A DNA stretch of 64,000 nt from assembly GCF_900086585.1 (NCBI RefSeq), contig NZ_FLKM01000008.1, positions 310,001-374,000 of the forward strand. Direction: 5' to 3'. This stretch comes from Emergencia timonensis (GTDB taxonomy: Bacteria > Bacillota > Clostridia > Peptostreptococcales > Anaerovoracaceae). The notes beneath the pieces are model-generated. The model ran no database searches. It had not been told where the DNA came from and saw only the letters and a program-made list of their open reading frames with translations. Shown here in pieces: positions 25,779 through 35,448 of this stretch. The translations under genes and the position numbers were made by a program. Positions within the stretch are counted from its first letter, which is position 1; the number at the start of each line of letters is the position of its first letter.

Positions 25779-26787
25779 TATCATAATCGGAAAAGATTTA
25801 ATCAAGGATGCCGGCGTCTATATTCATACCTGCATCCCTCCCTGCAAGGTCTGCGTCATCACCGACAGTACAGTCAACAATATCTACGCACAGGTACTTT
25901 TGACCTCACTGATGGAGCACGGATACCAGACTTCCAAAATCGTGTTTCCTTCAGGCGAACATTCCAAAAACCTGAGCACATATTCTAATATCTTGGAGGC
26001 CTTAGCTGACGAAGGGCTGACCAGATCAGACGCCATTATCGCTCTTGGCGGCGGTGTCGTCGGCGATATGGCAGGCTTTGTTGCGGCTACTTACATGCGC
26101 GGCATTCCCTATGTACAGATTCCAACCACTTATATGTCGGCAATTGACGCGTCCGTCGGCGGGAAAACGGGAATCAATCTGCTCTGCGGCAAAAACTTAG
26201 CCGGCGCCTTTTGGCAGCCAGCTATGGTTCTCTGCGATTATAAGACCTTTGACAGTCTGCCGCCGGTCAAATTAATGGACGGCATTGCGGAAGCGGTCAA
26301 AAGCGCCGTCGTCTCTGAAGAGACTTTGATAGAGCATATCAAAGCCAATAATTATGAATATGTAATCGCCAGGTGCGTCTCCATAAAGAAGTCCGTGGTC
26401 GAGGCTGATGAAAGAGATATCGGTCTCAGGCAGCTTCTCAACTTCGGGCACACCGTGGGGCATGGCATCGAAAAGCTCAGCGCTTTCTCTATCTCCCATG
26501 GTCAGGCAGTAGCAAAGGGAATGGTAGTCGAGGCCAGAGCCGCATATAAATCAAATTTAACTAATGTAGATATCAGTGCATCTCTGACGGAAATCCTAAC
26601 AGAGATGGGGTTTGATCTTTCTGTAACTTATACGGCAGACGATCTTTATCACTATGCATTGATGGACAAGAAAATATCGGGAGATAAGATCACAATGGTG
26701 GTTCCTGAATTCATTGGTAAATGCAGACTGCAGAAAATTTCCCTTTCGGAACTGCGCAAGTTTATTGAATTAGGGTTAGAAAAATAA
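25741..26787 (+). CDS. aroB: 3-dehydroquinate synthase
   Basis: AroB converts DAHP to 3-dehydroquinate using NAD and a divalent metal. The 348-residue protein has the NAD loop FPSGEHSKN, ALGGGVVGDMAGFVAATYMRG, DASVGGKTGINL, and the metal ligands in LNFGHTVGHGIE. An AGGAG nine bases before the ATG lies inside the end of aroF. Together with aroF it forms a two-step shikimate unit, and the remaining aro genes are not in the window. Confidence 0.96.
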   Translation: MKKFVVSTTTPYDIIIGKDLIKDAGVYIHTCIPPCKVCVITDSTVNNIYAQVLLTSLMEHGYQTSKIVFPSGEHSKNLSTYSNILEALADEGLTRSDAIIALGGGVVGDMAGFVAATYMRGIPYVQIPTTYMSAIDASVGGKTGINLLCGKNLAGAFWQPAMVLCDYKTFDSLPPVKLMDGIAEAVKSAVVSEETLIEHIKANNYEYVIARCVSIKKSVVEADERDIGLRQLLNFGHTVGHGIEKLSAFSISHGQAVAKGMVVEARAAYKSNLTNVDISASLTEILTEMGFDLSVTYTADDLYHYALMDKKISGDKITMVVPEFIGKCRLQKISLSELRKFIELGLEK

Positions 26788-26800
26788 AGGAGATACAAAA

Positions 26801-27184
26801 ATGAGAAAAATTGTTGCAACTGAAAAAGCGCCTGCTGCTATCGGGCCTTATGCACAGGCAAATATTGTAGACGGCTTCATCTTTACATCCGGCCAGGTAC
26901 CTATCGCCCCAGCAACTGGTGAACTGGTGGAAGGCGGCATCGAAGAACAGACAAAGCAGTCCCTTGAGAATATCAAAGCAATATTAGAAGAAGCAGGCTC
27001 CGGTATGGATAAGGTCGTCAAGACGACTTGCTTCTTAACAGATATGAATAACTTCGCAAAGATGAACGAGGTATACGCTGCCTACTTTACCGAAGGCGCA
27101 TATCCTTCCAGATCCGCATTCCAAGTCGGCGCGTTGCCAAAAGGCGCTATGGTAGAAATCGAAGTCATTGCGATGAAAGAATAA
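26801..27184 (+). CDS. ridA: RidA family imine/enamine deaminase
   Basis: RidA hydrolyses reactive 2-aminoacrylate and related enamines made by PLP enzymes. The 127-residue protein is full length, with IGPYAQA, FTSGQVPI, the ligand Arg in YPSRSAFQVG, and the conserved GAMVEIE near the end. It follows aroB by 13 bp with AAAGGAG upstream, so it is in the aro operon, a common clostridial arrangement of convenience. It ends at a hairpin terminator. Confidence 0.95.
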   Translation: MRKIVATEKAPAAIGPYAQANIVDGFIFTSGQVPIAPATGELVEGGIEEQTKQSLENIKAILEEAGSGMDKVVKTTCFLTDMNNFAKMNEVYAAYFTEGAYPSRSAFQVGALPKGAMVEIEVIAMKE

Positions 27185-27196
27185 GCTTGAGATCTG

Positions 27197-27225
27197 AAAA
27201 GAGAATGGATATTCCATTCTCTTTT
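27197..27225. terminator. Bidirectional terminator
   Basis: GAGAATGGA / TCCATTCTC with loop TAT is flanked by A4 and T5, giving U-runs in both directions. It separates convergent ridA and the ABC transporter pair. Confidence 0.88.
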
Positions 27226-27241
27226 TATATGGCACGAATCT

Positions 27242-27850
27242 TTATAACGTAATAACCCGCTTTGCCATCTGTTTAATTCTTTCATCGTGGGTTACAAGAA
27301 TGATTGTTTTTCCTCTTTGATTTAAGTCAAACAAAATGTCCATAACAATCTGCGCATTATGTCGGTCTAAAGACCCTGTCGGCTCATCAGCCAAAATAAT
27401 ATTGCATTTCTTTAGAAACAGGCGTGCTAAAGCAATGCGCTGCTGCTCTCCTCCTGACAGCGTATAGACCTTGCTGTGGAGTTTCTCCTGCAGTCCCACT
27501 CTTTCCAGAGCTTCCATAATGCTAAACTCCGTACGGTTCTGTTTCGAAACAATCTCCAAGTTCTGTTCCACCGTCTTATTTTCTATCAATGCAAAATTTT
27601 GAAAGAGAAACCCGACTTCCGTGCGAAAATATTGGAGCCTCTGCCTGCTGGTCTTGTATTCGATGCCGTTAATCAGCAATTCTCCCCCATCCAAAGGTTC
27701 AAGGAGACCAATGATATTCAAGAGGGTCGTTTTCCCTGCCCCACTGACACCGGAGAAGCAGACAAACTCCCCGTCTTCAATAGCAAAATTGTAACCGTCA
27801 AATAAGACCTGATTGCCGAATTGCTTTGTGATATTCTTCCCCTCTATCAT
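27242..27850 (-). CDS. ABC transporter ATPase (bacteriocin-export/LolD-like)
   Basis: The 202-residue ATPase has Walker A GVSGAGKTT, Q-loop FLFQNFAL, signature LSGGEQQRIALAR, Walker B IILADEPTGSLD and switch VTHD. I start it at the ATG in the ATGA overlap with the membrane gene, preceded by AAAGGGG; the frame upstream is non-coding shadow. Size and partner match the ATPase found with lactococcin-972-type bacteriocin and DUF1430 immunity proteins. It is expected to power the partner at 27847-29823. Confidence 0.88.
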   Translation of the reverse strand: MIEGKNITKQFGNQVLFDGYNFAIEDGEFVCFSGVSGAGKTTLLNIIGLLEPLDGGELLINGIEYKTSRQRLQYFRTEVGFLFQNFALIENKTVEQNLEIVSKQNRTEFSIMEALERVGLQEKLHSKVYTLSGGEQQRIALARLFLKKCNIILADEPTGSLDRHNAQIVMDILFDLNQRGKTIILVTHDERIKQMAKRVITL

Positions 27851-29823
27851 ATCTTTTCCCCTTTCAAAATAGATGATATGGTTGTTTTCTCGATTCTCTT
27901 TGCTCGCCAGAGAATATAACTTAGTTCCAGGAACATCATCAGCAGACCGGCCAAAACCAGCGGAACGCCGCCTGGCATTTGTAGCACAATGCTGAGGAAA
28001 AGCGCCGTCAGTATACCGACAAGAGCGCCGTAAACGGTGGTTTTTAAAATGCGCCAGTTTCTGTTCAGCAATGTGTAGCCGTGAACCTTCTTTAGAGCCA
28101 TTTCCACCGCATTGAACTGATATTCCAACCGTATGATGAACATAATCAAAACCATTTCCAAAAATAGCAAAAAGACGGAGAGCACCAGCAACATCCGCAT
28201 ATTGCGTGAAGCTATGGCCCAACTGTGGTTATAGACATCAAGGACGTTGGACTTGGAAATAATTTCATCTTCTAGCTGGAACTCCTCTATAAATGACTGC
28301 CATTCCTCAGTTGTAATACGGTACATGACGTCACAAGGTTCAAGCCAGTCAAAAGAAGTTGCGATTTCATCCGTTGAAGCAACAGTGTTATTAAATAAAA
28401 TGATTGGATCCTGATAGGACTTCATCTCGTATTCATCATTCCGATGTATTCCCGTTAAAGAAATCCCCTCTTCATAAATAAGTATTTCTTTTTCTCCATA
28501 ATCTTCATATCCAAAAGAAATATCACCCAGGGATTCTGCAAATTCATATTCTGGTGAATCTACAGAAATACATGACGGCACCATTATATATACCTTCCCC
28601 TCCACGACTCCCTTGATGGCTTCTGCGATGGATGGCCACTGACGTTTCACTTCCTCCATAGCCGCCTGATTGCTTAAGACAGCTGGATAAGCACTCTCTA
28701 AATGCCGAGACACATCCATGTAGCTCAGCGCACGGTCTTGAAAACGCCCATAAAAACGCCCATTTATTAGAAGTTCATCATCAAATGACTTCTCCGAATG
28801 ACTATCCGGTCTATAGCTCATCTGATAATAGCTGTAATCTCTATGATCCTCAAAAAAATCCTTTTGCTGATAGAGGTTATAGGCATCTCTGATAATCACT
28901 ACGTTCCCTGCCAGCACAAGTGTTACCAGCACCGTTGTTACGACCTTTAACAGATAGCTTGCCAGAAGAAGTCCGTGTCCATCATGACTGCCAGCGATGT
29001 CTTTCTTGTAATTGACACGGAGGATTAGTGCATGAAGCAATATATTAAGAATCAAGTATATACAAAGCAGCAGAAAAACAAAGGACATTTTAAACTGTAC
29101 GTTGGAGAAGTTATTTAAAAACTGCGGTATCAGGAAAAACAACAAAGAAAATGTTATCGTGTCAAGCAATACGTTTCTTGCAAACATCCTTGTCAGACTT
29201 TCTCCCAATATGATACGAACCATGGTTTCTTTCTTATAGTACAGTATGCTGTATAGTGTCACCATCAGCATTAGCCCGAAGATGATTCCCCATACGGATA
29301 ACAAATTGAGCCAGGTTTCCCGTTCAGAGCCCATCAGCCTCGGAAAACCTCCACTGTACTGGTCGATTAAGTCGGCCTTAAAGGAACGGATATCTTCCAG
29401 CTTTGATTCATCTCCGACGAAATAGTAGGTGTCAAATTTCGTAACATCCTTGACGTCTTTGAAAGCCTCGCAATGTACTACAGCTTCTCCAAAGAAGAGA
29501 CTTTTATTCTTCCCATCCTTGATTCCCATAGAGGATAAATGCTGCAGCGCACCCTTTGTCCCATATATGGTAACCTTCGTTTCATATGCCGAATGAATTT
29601 TTTGATCTACCACAAAGAAATCGACGTCGTGTTTTTTACCCGTCTCCACAAAATCTTGCCTAATTCTATCATCTGATACCTCCATAGTCGGAATATCAGT
29701 ATAAAAGTTTGCCTGATAGCAGCTTTCTTGAAAATTGTCCAGGTAAAGCATGTAAAGTTCGCCGTTGAATAGAAATCCGACGGACAGCAGTACAATAAAT
29801 ATCAGTATTTTGATTCTCTTCAT
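27847..29823 (-). CDS. Bacteriocin-associated integral membrane protein (DUF1430-like)
   Basis: The 658-residue protein has one amino-terminal helix, an extracytoplasmic region, three helices near residues 175-305 in two groups, a second extracytoplasmic region and three carboxy-terminal helices, seven to eight in all. This matches the putative immunity or permease partner (DUF1430) of the ABC ATPase encoded next. The start is the ATG with GAGGAG nine bases upstream. No bacteriocin-like peptide gene was found on either side, so the pair may act in self-defence against outside peptides, or the toxin gene is lost. It shares no motif with the collagen-like gene upstream. Confidence 0.7.
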   Translation of the reverse strand: MKRIKILIFIVLLSVGFLFNGELYMLYLDNFQESCYQANFYTDIPTMEVSDDRIRQDFVETGKKHDVDFFVVDQKIHSAYETKVTIYGTKGALQHLSSMGIKDGKNKSLFFGEAVVHCEAFKDVKDVTKFDTYYFVGDESKLEDIRSFKADLIDQYSGGFPRLMGSERETWLNLLSVWGIIFGLMLMVTLYSILYYKKETMVRIILGESLTRMFARNVLLDTITFSLLFFLIPQFLNNFSNVQFKMSFVFLLLCIYLILNILLHALILRVNYKKDIAGSHDGHGLLLASYLLKVVTTVLVTLVLAGNVVIIRDAYNLYQQKDFFEDHRDYSYYQMSYRPDSHSEKSFDDELLINGRFYGRFQDRALSYMDVSRHLESAYPAVLSNQAAMEEVKRQWPSIAEAIKGVVEGKVYIMVPSCISVDSPEYEFAESLGDISFGYEDYGEKEILIYEEGISLTGIHRNDEYEMKSYQDPIILFNNTVASTDEIATSFDWLEPCDVMYRITTEEWQSFIEEFQLEDEIISKSNVLDVYNHSWAIASRNMRMLLVLSVFLLFLEMVLIMFIIRLEYQFNAVEMALKKVHGYTLLNRNWRILKTTVYGALVGILTALFLSIVLQMPGGVPLVLAGLLMMFLELSYILWRAKRIEKTTISSILKGEKI

Positions 29824-29888
29824 AAATAACACTCCTCTGTCCTAATACACCACATTTACCGAACAATGTTTCTATTTAGGGAAAAACA

Positions 29889-29915
29889 AAAGACGGAGCT
29901 GTTTGCTCCGTCTTT
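29889..29915 (-). terminator. Terminator after the collagen-like gene
   Basis: AAAGACGGAGC / GCTCCGTCTTT with loop TGTTT is an 11-bp stem followed on the minus strand by a TGTTTTTC tail, ten bases past the stop codon. Confidence 0.88.
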
Positions 29916-29924
29916 CACCAAAGA

Positions 29925-31970
29925 TTAGTGTTGTGGTACCGTAAACGATGCATTATTGTAGAACCACTGTATACACACAGAAGTTCGTGCGCCGCCTTGT
30001 GATGCAAAGGTCTTTACTTCACACATAGACCAAAGCTTTGTAGCAGGGTCTTGCTGCCTGATTCTAATCCAGTGCATTTCTTGTGATTGACTGTATACCG
30101 TATCGTCTAATACGACTCTAGTCGTAATTTGTGTATTATTCAGAGTCTGTGATTCAATGGCCGCCCCGTCATAAATGCTTGTGCGACGAATATCTGCTAA
30201 CACTGGTGTCGCTGCATTTGCCGCTTTTATAGAAAGACGGATAGCAGATGAGGACGCATACTCAACCGTATAAATTAAATTTTGCAGAGGGATGTCAATA
30301 TAACTTCCCGATGCTGAAAGATCTGCATTATAGGCGTCTATCACGGATTTAAGATTTGGACTTGTAATATCCTGGCCTGCTGTCTTAAAGTTCACTTTAT
30401 AGCTGGTCGGGGTCTCCTCTGCAACAGTAATTTCTGGCGCAGGTCCCGTACCTCCCGTCGGACCTTGCACCCCTTGTGCTCCTGTTGGTCCAGTCGGACC
30501 AATGGGCAGGACAAAGTTTAATGCGGTTCCTCCTTCTACAGGATTTGCCGTTATATTTGCTGCTTCTCCAGTTTCAACGGTTCCGACATTAACGACCGGC
30601 GTCGCTCCTGTCGGGCCAGTTGCTCCGTCTGCTCCTGTGTTTCCCGTCGCTCCTGTCGGGCCAGTTGCTCCATCTGCGCCTGTATTTCCTGTCGCTCCCG
30701 TCGGTCCGGTCGCTCCATCTGCTCCATCTGCGCCTGTATTTCCCGTTGCTCCTGTCGGGCCGGTTGCTCCATCTGCTCCTGTGTTTCCCGTCGCTCCTGT
30801 CGGACCGGTTGCTCCGTCTGCTCCTGTGTTTCCTGTCGCTCCTGTCGGACCGGTTGCTCCATCTGCTCCATCTGGGCCAGTATTCCCCGTTGCTCCTGTC
30901 GGGCCAGTCGCTCCATCTGCTCCCGTGTATCCTGTCGCTCCCGTCGGACCGGTCGCTCCATCTGCCCCCGTGTTTCCTGTTGCTCCTGTCGGACCAGTTG
31001 CTCCGTCTGCTCCATCTGGACCAGTATCTCCTGTTGGTCCCGTCGGACCGGTTACGCCATCTGCGCCTGTATTTCCCGTCGCCCCTGTCGGGCCGGTTGC
31101 TCCAATAATCCCCTGCATGCCCTGTTCACCCTGTGCGCCTGTTGGGCCAATTGGCAGGATAAAGTCCAGCGCAACTCCCGTTTCTGTTGTATTCTCCGTC
31201 ACAGAGGCACTATCTCCAGTATTAACGCTTCCAATGGTGACAGTTGGAACGGCGCCTGTAGCGCCTGTCGGACCTTGCGGTACAGTGAAATCGAGGGCAA
31301 TACCCGTGTCAGTACTGTTGGCGGTGACGAGGGCTGTGCCATCTACACTTGTATTCACTGTTCCTACTGCAATTGTAGGGACAGCTCCAGTTGGCCCTGT
31401 AGGACCAGTTGGACCAGTTAACCCGCGATCCCCCTGAATACCCTGTTCACCCTGAGGACCCTGGCAGCCTATTTCTCCCTGCAGACCCTGCGGGCCAGTT
31501 GCACCCTGCAGACCTTGTTCTCCCTGAGGGCCCTGCAGGCCCTGCGGACCGGCCGGCCCCATGTCGCCAAACTCACCTTTTGGACCTGCCGGCCCCACAT
31601 CACCAGGATCCCCCTTTGGACCAATTGGTCCACGTTCACCTTGTATTCCTTGTGGGCCGGGATTTCCCCGTACGCCTTGCGGCCCCATTGCACCGTGGTC
31701 TCCCTTTGGACCTGCATCACCGCGAACACCCTGCGGACCTTGTGGACCGGTCGGGCCGTACATACCTCTTGGTCCTGCAGGTCCAGGACAGCCCGGATCA
31801 CCTTTTTGTCCTCGGGGACCCTGTGCCCCTCTCTCGCCTCTTGGACCCTGCGGGCCTTGCGGACCAGGGTTCCCCTGTGGTCCCTGATAATACACAGTAT
31901 CTTCACTATTATCTGATACACAGCCACACGGCGTATTCATGTTGGCAAAATTATTCTTATATGAAATCAT
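29925..31970 (-). CDS. Collagen-like repeat protein, probable spore or cell surface
   Basis: The 681-residue protein has a short amino-terminal region with a Cys pair (TPCGCV), then about 150 residues of Gly-X-Y rich in GPQGPRG and GPKGD. Later come long runs of [16 protein letters not shown] triplets at about residues 280-455. Three related non-collagen modules of about 40 residues interrupt the triplets, each of the form V-x-VG-x-V-T followed by G-x-ALDF-x-x-P-x-GPTG. The last 160 residues form a unique domain without repeats, probably a trimerising globular head. There is no LPXTG motif or clear signal peptide, which suits a BclA-like exosporium or spore-surface filament. AAAGGA lies ten bases before the chosen ATG. 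Confidence 0.85.
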   Translation of the reverse strand: MISYKNNFANMNTPCGCVSDNSEDTVYYQGPQGNPGPQGPQGPRGERGAQGPRGQKGDPGCPGPAGPRGMYGPTGPQGPQGVRGDAGPKGDHGAMGPQGVRGNPGPQGIQGERGPIGPKGDPGDVGPAGPKGEFGDMGPAGPQGLQGPQGEQGLQGATGPQGLQGEIGCQGPQGEQGIQGDRGLTGPTGPTGPTGAVPTIAVGTVNTSVDGTALVTANSTDTGIALDFTVPQGPTGATGAVPTVTIGSVNTGDSASVTENTTETGVALDFILPIGPTGAQGEQGMQGIIGATGPTGATGNTGADGVTGPTGPTGDTGPDGADGATGPTGATGNTGADGATGPTGATGYTGADGATGPTGATGNTGPDGADGATGPTGATGNTGADGATGPTGATGNTGADGATGPTGATGNTGADGADGATGPTGATGNTGADGATGPTGATGNTGADGATGPTGATPVVNVGTVETGEAANITANPVEGGTALNFVLPIGPTGPTGAQGVQGPTGGTGPAPEITVAEETPTSYKVNFKTAGQDITSPNLKSVIDAYNADLSASGSYIDIPLQNLIYTVEYASSSAIRLSIKAANAATPVLADIRRTSIYDGAAIESQTLNNTQITTRVVLDDTVYSQSQEMHWIRIRQQDPATKLWSMCEVKTFASQGGARTSVCIQWFYNNASFTVPQH
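30595..31110 (-). repeat. Short in-frame repeats coding the Gly-Pro-Thr collagen tract
   Basis: Units of 27-36 bp coding [15 protein letters not shown] and [10 protein letters not shown] variants repeat about a dozen times. Such tracts change length by slippage or recombination, so allele length is expected to vary between strains. Confidence 0.8.
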
Positions 31971-32057
31971 TTCTTTCAATTCCTTTCATGCTTTCAGGCA
32001 ATCTACTGCCATACTATATACTATGTGTTCCGCCTGGTTTTGACCATTTGCATAATA

Positions 32058-32106
32058 AAGCTGCCACTGGCAGCAGGATCCCTCTCCTGCCGTCATGTGG
32101 CAGCTT
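32058..32106 (-). terminator. Terminator of the glycyl radical enzyme operon
   Basis: AAGCTGCCAC and GTGGCAGCTT form a 10-bp outer stem enclosing a second one (GGCAGGA with TCCTGCTGCC), followed on the minus strand by TTTATTATG. It lies about 30 bp after the last gene of the operon. Confidence 0.7.
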
Positions 32107-32136
32107 CTGAATTTTGATAATATTTTATGTGTCTTA

Positions 32137-34494
32137 TCAAAAACCCTTCTGTATGGTTCTCTGAATGATATTGTCCTGAATTTCTTTGCCCAGTTCCACG
32201 AAGTACGCCGAATAACCGGCTACGCGGACAATGATGTTCTTGTATTTCTCCGGCTCTTTCTGTGCCGCCAGGAGGGTCTCATCGTCCAAGACGTTGATCT
32301 GGATATGGTATCCCCCCTGTGCAAAGTGAGCGCGGAATACACTTTCTATGATATCAAGCCCCTTTTCCCCGGCAGCGATGGTCGGATCGAACCTTTGATT
32401 GAGCAGCATCCCGCTCTGCGGTATCTGTTCGTCGCAGGCGGCGAGAGAATTTACGACTGCTGTCGGGCCGTTGACGTCCATGCCGATCATCGGGGAGGCG
32501 TTGTCCGCAAGAGGACTGAACGCCAGCCTGCCGTCAGGCATCGCGCCGACGTTCTTGCCCATTTCCACGTTATAGACCACGGTAGCATGCAGGCTGGTCC
32601 ACTGGCCGCCGTGGGCATCTTTGAAGCGCTTCATGGATCTGTCAATTCTATCCACGAACCATTCTCCGTATTTGTCTGCCTGCTCGATATTATTTCCGTA
32701 TTTCGGCGCCTTGTTGATCAAAAGCTGACGCATATTTTCTTTTCCCTCAAAATTCGTATCCAGCAATTGCAGCAGCTCATCCATACTGAGATAACCCTTG
32801 TTGAATACGCATTCCTCCATGGCGGCAAAGGAATCGATCAGGTTCGCCATGCTTGCGATCGATACGGTGGTGTAGTGATGGTCTGAACCCTTCTGTTGGA
32901 GCATCTTGCCTTTTTCGATACAGCCCCTGGAGAAGCAGGAAGCCGTAATCGTAGGCAGTGTAAAGGCATGGCCGCCCAGGGTCGCATTGGCAAGCTTGAT
33001 CATCTTCTCCATGAAGAAATCTAGCTGCGCTTCGAAAGCTTCCATCACATCCCCGATACAGGTAAACTTTCGCGGATCCCCGGTTTTGATGCCCAGCTGC
33101 TTCTTCGTAAGTGGATCGTAGCCGTTGTGCAAGGTGATTTCCAGTATCTTATTGACATTGAAATTACTGGAGTTCGTCTGAAAATCCGTAATCCCTAAGA
33201 CCACCGGCTCGATGCAGCCACAGATGCCCCAGTTGCGCGCCTCTTTGAGGGTAAATCCCAGGCTCAGCAGGTAGGTGATCGCCGCAGTGTCGTTATAGAA
33301 CGCCGGATGGCCGCCGGAATCTCTCGCTGCCTGAATCGCCAGGCGAAAGGTCTCCTCGTTGACCCCCGGGTGAAACCGGAAGGAAATACAAGGTTCGTCG
33401 GTCTGCAGGTCGAGCAGGCAGCGAAGAAATACATTGGTCAGCTCGTTGCAGGCATCTCTTCCGTTCTCTTTCACGCCGCCCAGCATGACGTGCATCCACA
33501 GCGGGCAGCCCGGGACTGCAATGGATTCTTTGTACTGGCGGATATTCCACAACTCAGCAATCTTCAGCTTGAACTCGTGGATGATTTCCTGGAAATAGCC
33601 CTCGTCCTTTCCCTCTGCGGTTTCTTTTTCAAAGAACGGATACATGTACTGGTCAAAACGGCCCAGGCAGTGGTCTCCTCCCGCCGCTTCCAGCACGATG
33701 GCAAGATGGGTGAACCATACCAGCTGCGCCGCCTGCAGGAAGGTTTTCGGGGCAAATTCCGGCACTGTCCTGCAGTTTTCCGCCATAGTCAAAAGCTCCT
33801 GCCTGCGGGCTGCATCTGTGCATTCTGCTGCCTGCTGTTCTGCCAGGTCGGCATAGCGATGGGCAAAACTGATAATCCCTTCCATGACGATGATCATGGC
33901 TTCCCAGTTGATCCTCTGCTCCATATCATAGACGTCCTTGCAGACAAAGGACGCCAGGTTTTCTTTGCATTCGTCAATATAGTGGCGGTATCCGTATTTG
34001 ATCAGGTTATCGTAGTCCGGCGTGTGGTTCATAGTGGACTGGTTGGAAACGCCGTGGGTGAAGACCAGCGCGTCTATCATATCCTTCACGTCGTCGTCTT
34101 CCAGCTTTGCGGCAAAGTCTCCGAAGGTGTTCCCATGCCACTTCTCGACAATCTCTCTGAGCTCCTCTTTTTCTTCTTCGCTCCTGAAGTGGAGGTGGTC
34201 GGAGACCCTCTGATCCAGCGTTTCAAAATCGTCATATAACCACTTTGTCACGTCCGGATGCAGTGGCACTGCCTGAATACGATCTCCCGCATGGCCTGCG
34301 ATCTGTGAATCCGGGTCGATAAAAATCCTCTTGTTTTCTAAGAAATAACAGAAAGCCTTTGCCCTTCTCAAGATATAGTTGTCCATTGAAGGCCGGCTGT
34401 AGAACTCTGTGATCAGCCTGGCCCGGTCCAGATCAATGGTCGGATCGGTGTTTCGAACCTTGTCATTTAATCTGATAATTCTCTGCGTTAACAT
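32137..34494 (-). CDS. Glycyl radical enzyme 1 (candidate 4-hydroxyproline C-N lyase, HplG-like)
   Basis: The 785-residue protein is full length for the 1,2-eliminating glycyl radical enzymes. The thiyl cysteine is in GCIEP (Cys427, with Glu429 as catalytic base), and the glycyl radical loop is RVAGYSAYF (Gly760). In known families this Cys-x-Glu pair marks dehydratases and C-N or C-S lyases, not pyruvate formate-lyase. The size resembles hydroxyproline dehydratase HypD, but no pyrroline-carboxylate reductase is near. Instead OrtAB and an epimerase are next door, which points to ring opening of trans-4-hydroxy-D-proline to 2-amino-4-ketopentanoate. It is the last gene of a sigma-54 operon and overlaps its activase. 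Which of the two enzymes here does this step is not settled. Confidence 0.75.
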   Translation of the reverse strand: MLTQRIIRLNDKVRNTDPTIDLDRARLITEFYSRPSMDNYILRRAKAFCYFLENKRIFIDPDSQIAGHAGDRIQAVPLHPDVTKWLYDDFETLDQRVSDHLHFRSEEEKEELREIVEKWHGNTFGDFAAKLEDDDVKDMIDALVFTHGVSNQSTMNHTPDYDNLIKYGYRHYIDECKENLASFVCKDVYDMEQRINWEAMIIVMEGIISFAHRYADLAEQQAAECTDAARRQELLTMAENCRTVPEFAPKTFLQAAQLVWFTHLAIVLEAAGGDHCLGRFDQYMYPFFEKETAEGKDEGYFQEIIHEFKLKIAELWNIRQYKESIAVPGCPLWMHVMLGGVKENGRDACNELTNVFLRCLLDLQTDEPCISFRFHPGVNEETFRLAIQAARDSGGHPAFYNDTAAITYLLSLGFTLKEARNWGICGCIEPVVLGITDFQTNSSNFNVNKILEITLHNGYDPLTKKQLGIKTGDPRKFTCIGDVMEAFEAQLDFFMEKMIKLANATLGGHAFTLPTITASCFSRGCIEKGKMLQQKGSDHHYTTVSIASMANLIDSFAAMEECVFNKGYLSMDELLQLLDTNFEGKENMRQLLINKAPKYGNNIEQADKYGEWFVDRIDRSMKRFKDAHGGQWTSLHATVVYNVEMGKNVGAMPDGRLAFSPLADNASPMIGMDVNGPTAVVNSLAACDEQIPQSGMLLNQRFDPTIAAGEKGLDIIESVFRAHFAQGGYHIQINVLDDETLLAAQKEPEKYKNIIVRVAGYSAYFVELGKEIQDNIIQRTIQKGF

Positions 34495-35414
34495 TAGATA
34501 CCCTCCTTTTTGTTATCTTTCATAAAAAAGCTATATTTCCCATGTTTATTTAAAACAGTATTTGCGATTCCGGTAAGCTCCAGCATTTCTTCATCTGACG
34601 GCGGCTGGACGCCTTTCAGATCATAGGTCTTCCCCAGCGCCGCATACTTGGATTCTCCAAAATTATGGTACCGCAGCAGCTCATATTCTGTCACAGTATC
34701 CAGTCCGCTGACGAATTCTGCAATACCCCTAACATTTTCCTCTGTATCGGTATAGCCCGGTACGATGGGCGTCCTGATCGTCAGGGGGACTCCGTATTCC
34801 GAGATGCGCCTGATATTATCCAGTATCAGCTGGTTGCTCCTGCCCGTGACTTCCTCGTGTTTCTGCGGATTGATGATTTTGATGTCCATGAACATCGAAT
34901 TTATGTAGGGCAGCGCCCCCTTAAAACTGTCGAAGGAACTATATCCGCAGCTTTCAATGCACACGTCGATGCGGTTTTCTCTGCACTTTCTCGCTATCTG
35001 CTCCAGATAAGCGCCGTAGGTCAGCGGCTCGCCGCCGGAAAAAGTCACGCCGCCCCCTTTGATGTCGTAAAAGATCTTGTCCTTGTTGATTTCCTCAAAT
35101 AGCTCGTCGATGGTATATTCTTTTCCTACCAGCTTTTTCGCCTCTGCGTAGCAGATGTCCGTGCATTCTGTACACTCGTCCGGACAAAATGATCTATCGA
35201 TGCGCCCGTCTTCCCCAATCGCCTGCCCGGGGCAGCGCTCCATACAAAGGCCGCAGCCGATGCATTTTGACGGGTACTCCGTGATCTCGTGGTGGTAAGA
35301 CTGGGATTCAGGATTGGCACACCACGGACACCGCAGGGGGCAGCCCTTAAAGAACACCAGGGTGCGGATGCCGCAGCCGTCGTGAATAGAACATTTTTGA
35401 ACATTAAATATCAT
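34494..35414 (-). CDS. Glycyl radical enzyme activating enzyme (radical SAM)
   Basis: This 306-residue enzyme uses S-adenosylmethionine to abstract hydrogen from the radical glycine of its partner. The SAM cluster motif is GCPLRCPWC near residue 30. It is followed by an eight-cysteine ferredoxin-like insert (CIGCGLCMERC and CPDECTECTDIC), as in activases of the dehydratase-type enzymes, and by the GGGVTFSGGEP SAM-binding motif. I start it at the ATG with AAGGAGA seven bases upstream; the longer frame covers the end of the SDR gene. It sits between two glycyl radical enzyme genes, is the only activase in the window, and probably serves both. Confidence 0.92.
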   Translation of the reverse strand: MIFNVQKCSIHDGCGIRTLVFFKGCPLRCPWCANPESQSYHHEITEYPSKCIGCGLCMERCPGQAIGEDGRIDRSFCPDECTECTDICYAEAKKLVGKEYTIDELFEEINKDKIFYDIKGGGVTFSGGEPLTYGAYLEQIARKCRENRIDVCIESCGYSSFDSFKGALPYINSMFMDIKIINPQKHEEVTGRSNQLILDNIRRISEYGVPLTIRTPIVPGYTDTEENVRGIAEFVSGLDTVTEYELLRYHNFGESKYAALGKTYDLKGVQPPSDEEMLELTGIANTVLNKHGKYSFFMKDNKKEGI

Positions 35415-35448
35415 AGCTATGTCTCCTTCTGTCTTGATTGCCGCTTCG

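Noticed and set aside
30502..31437. Long plus-strand frame of Val-Ala-Pro repeats opposite the collagen-like gene
   Set aside because: It is the complement of Gly-Pro-Thr codons and has no start signal or recognisable family.
31996..32012. Sigma-54 promoter before the collagen-like gene
   Set aside because: TGGCAG and TTGCC are present on the minus strand, but the GG-GC spacing is nine, not ten, bases, and the gene is not near the other regulon members.
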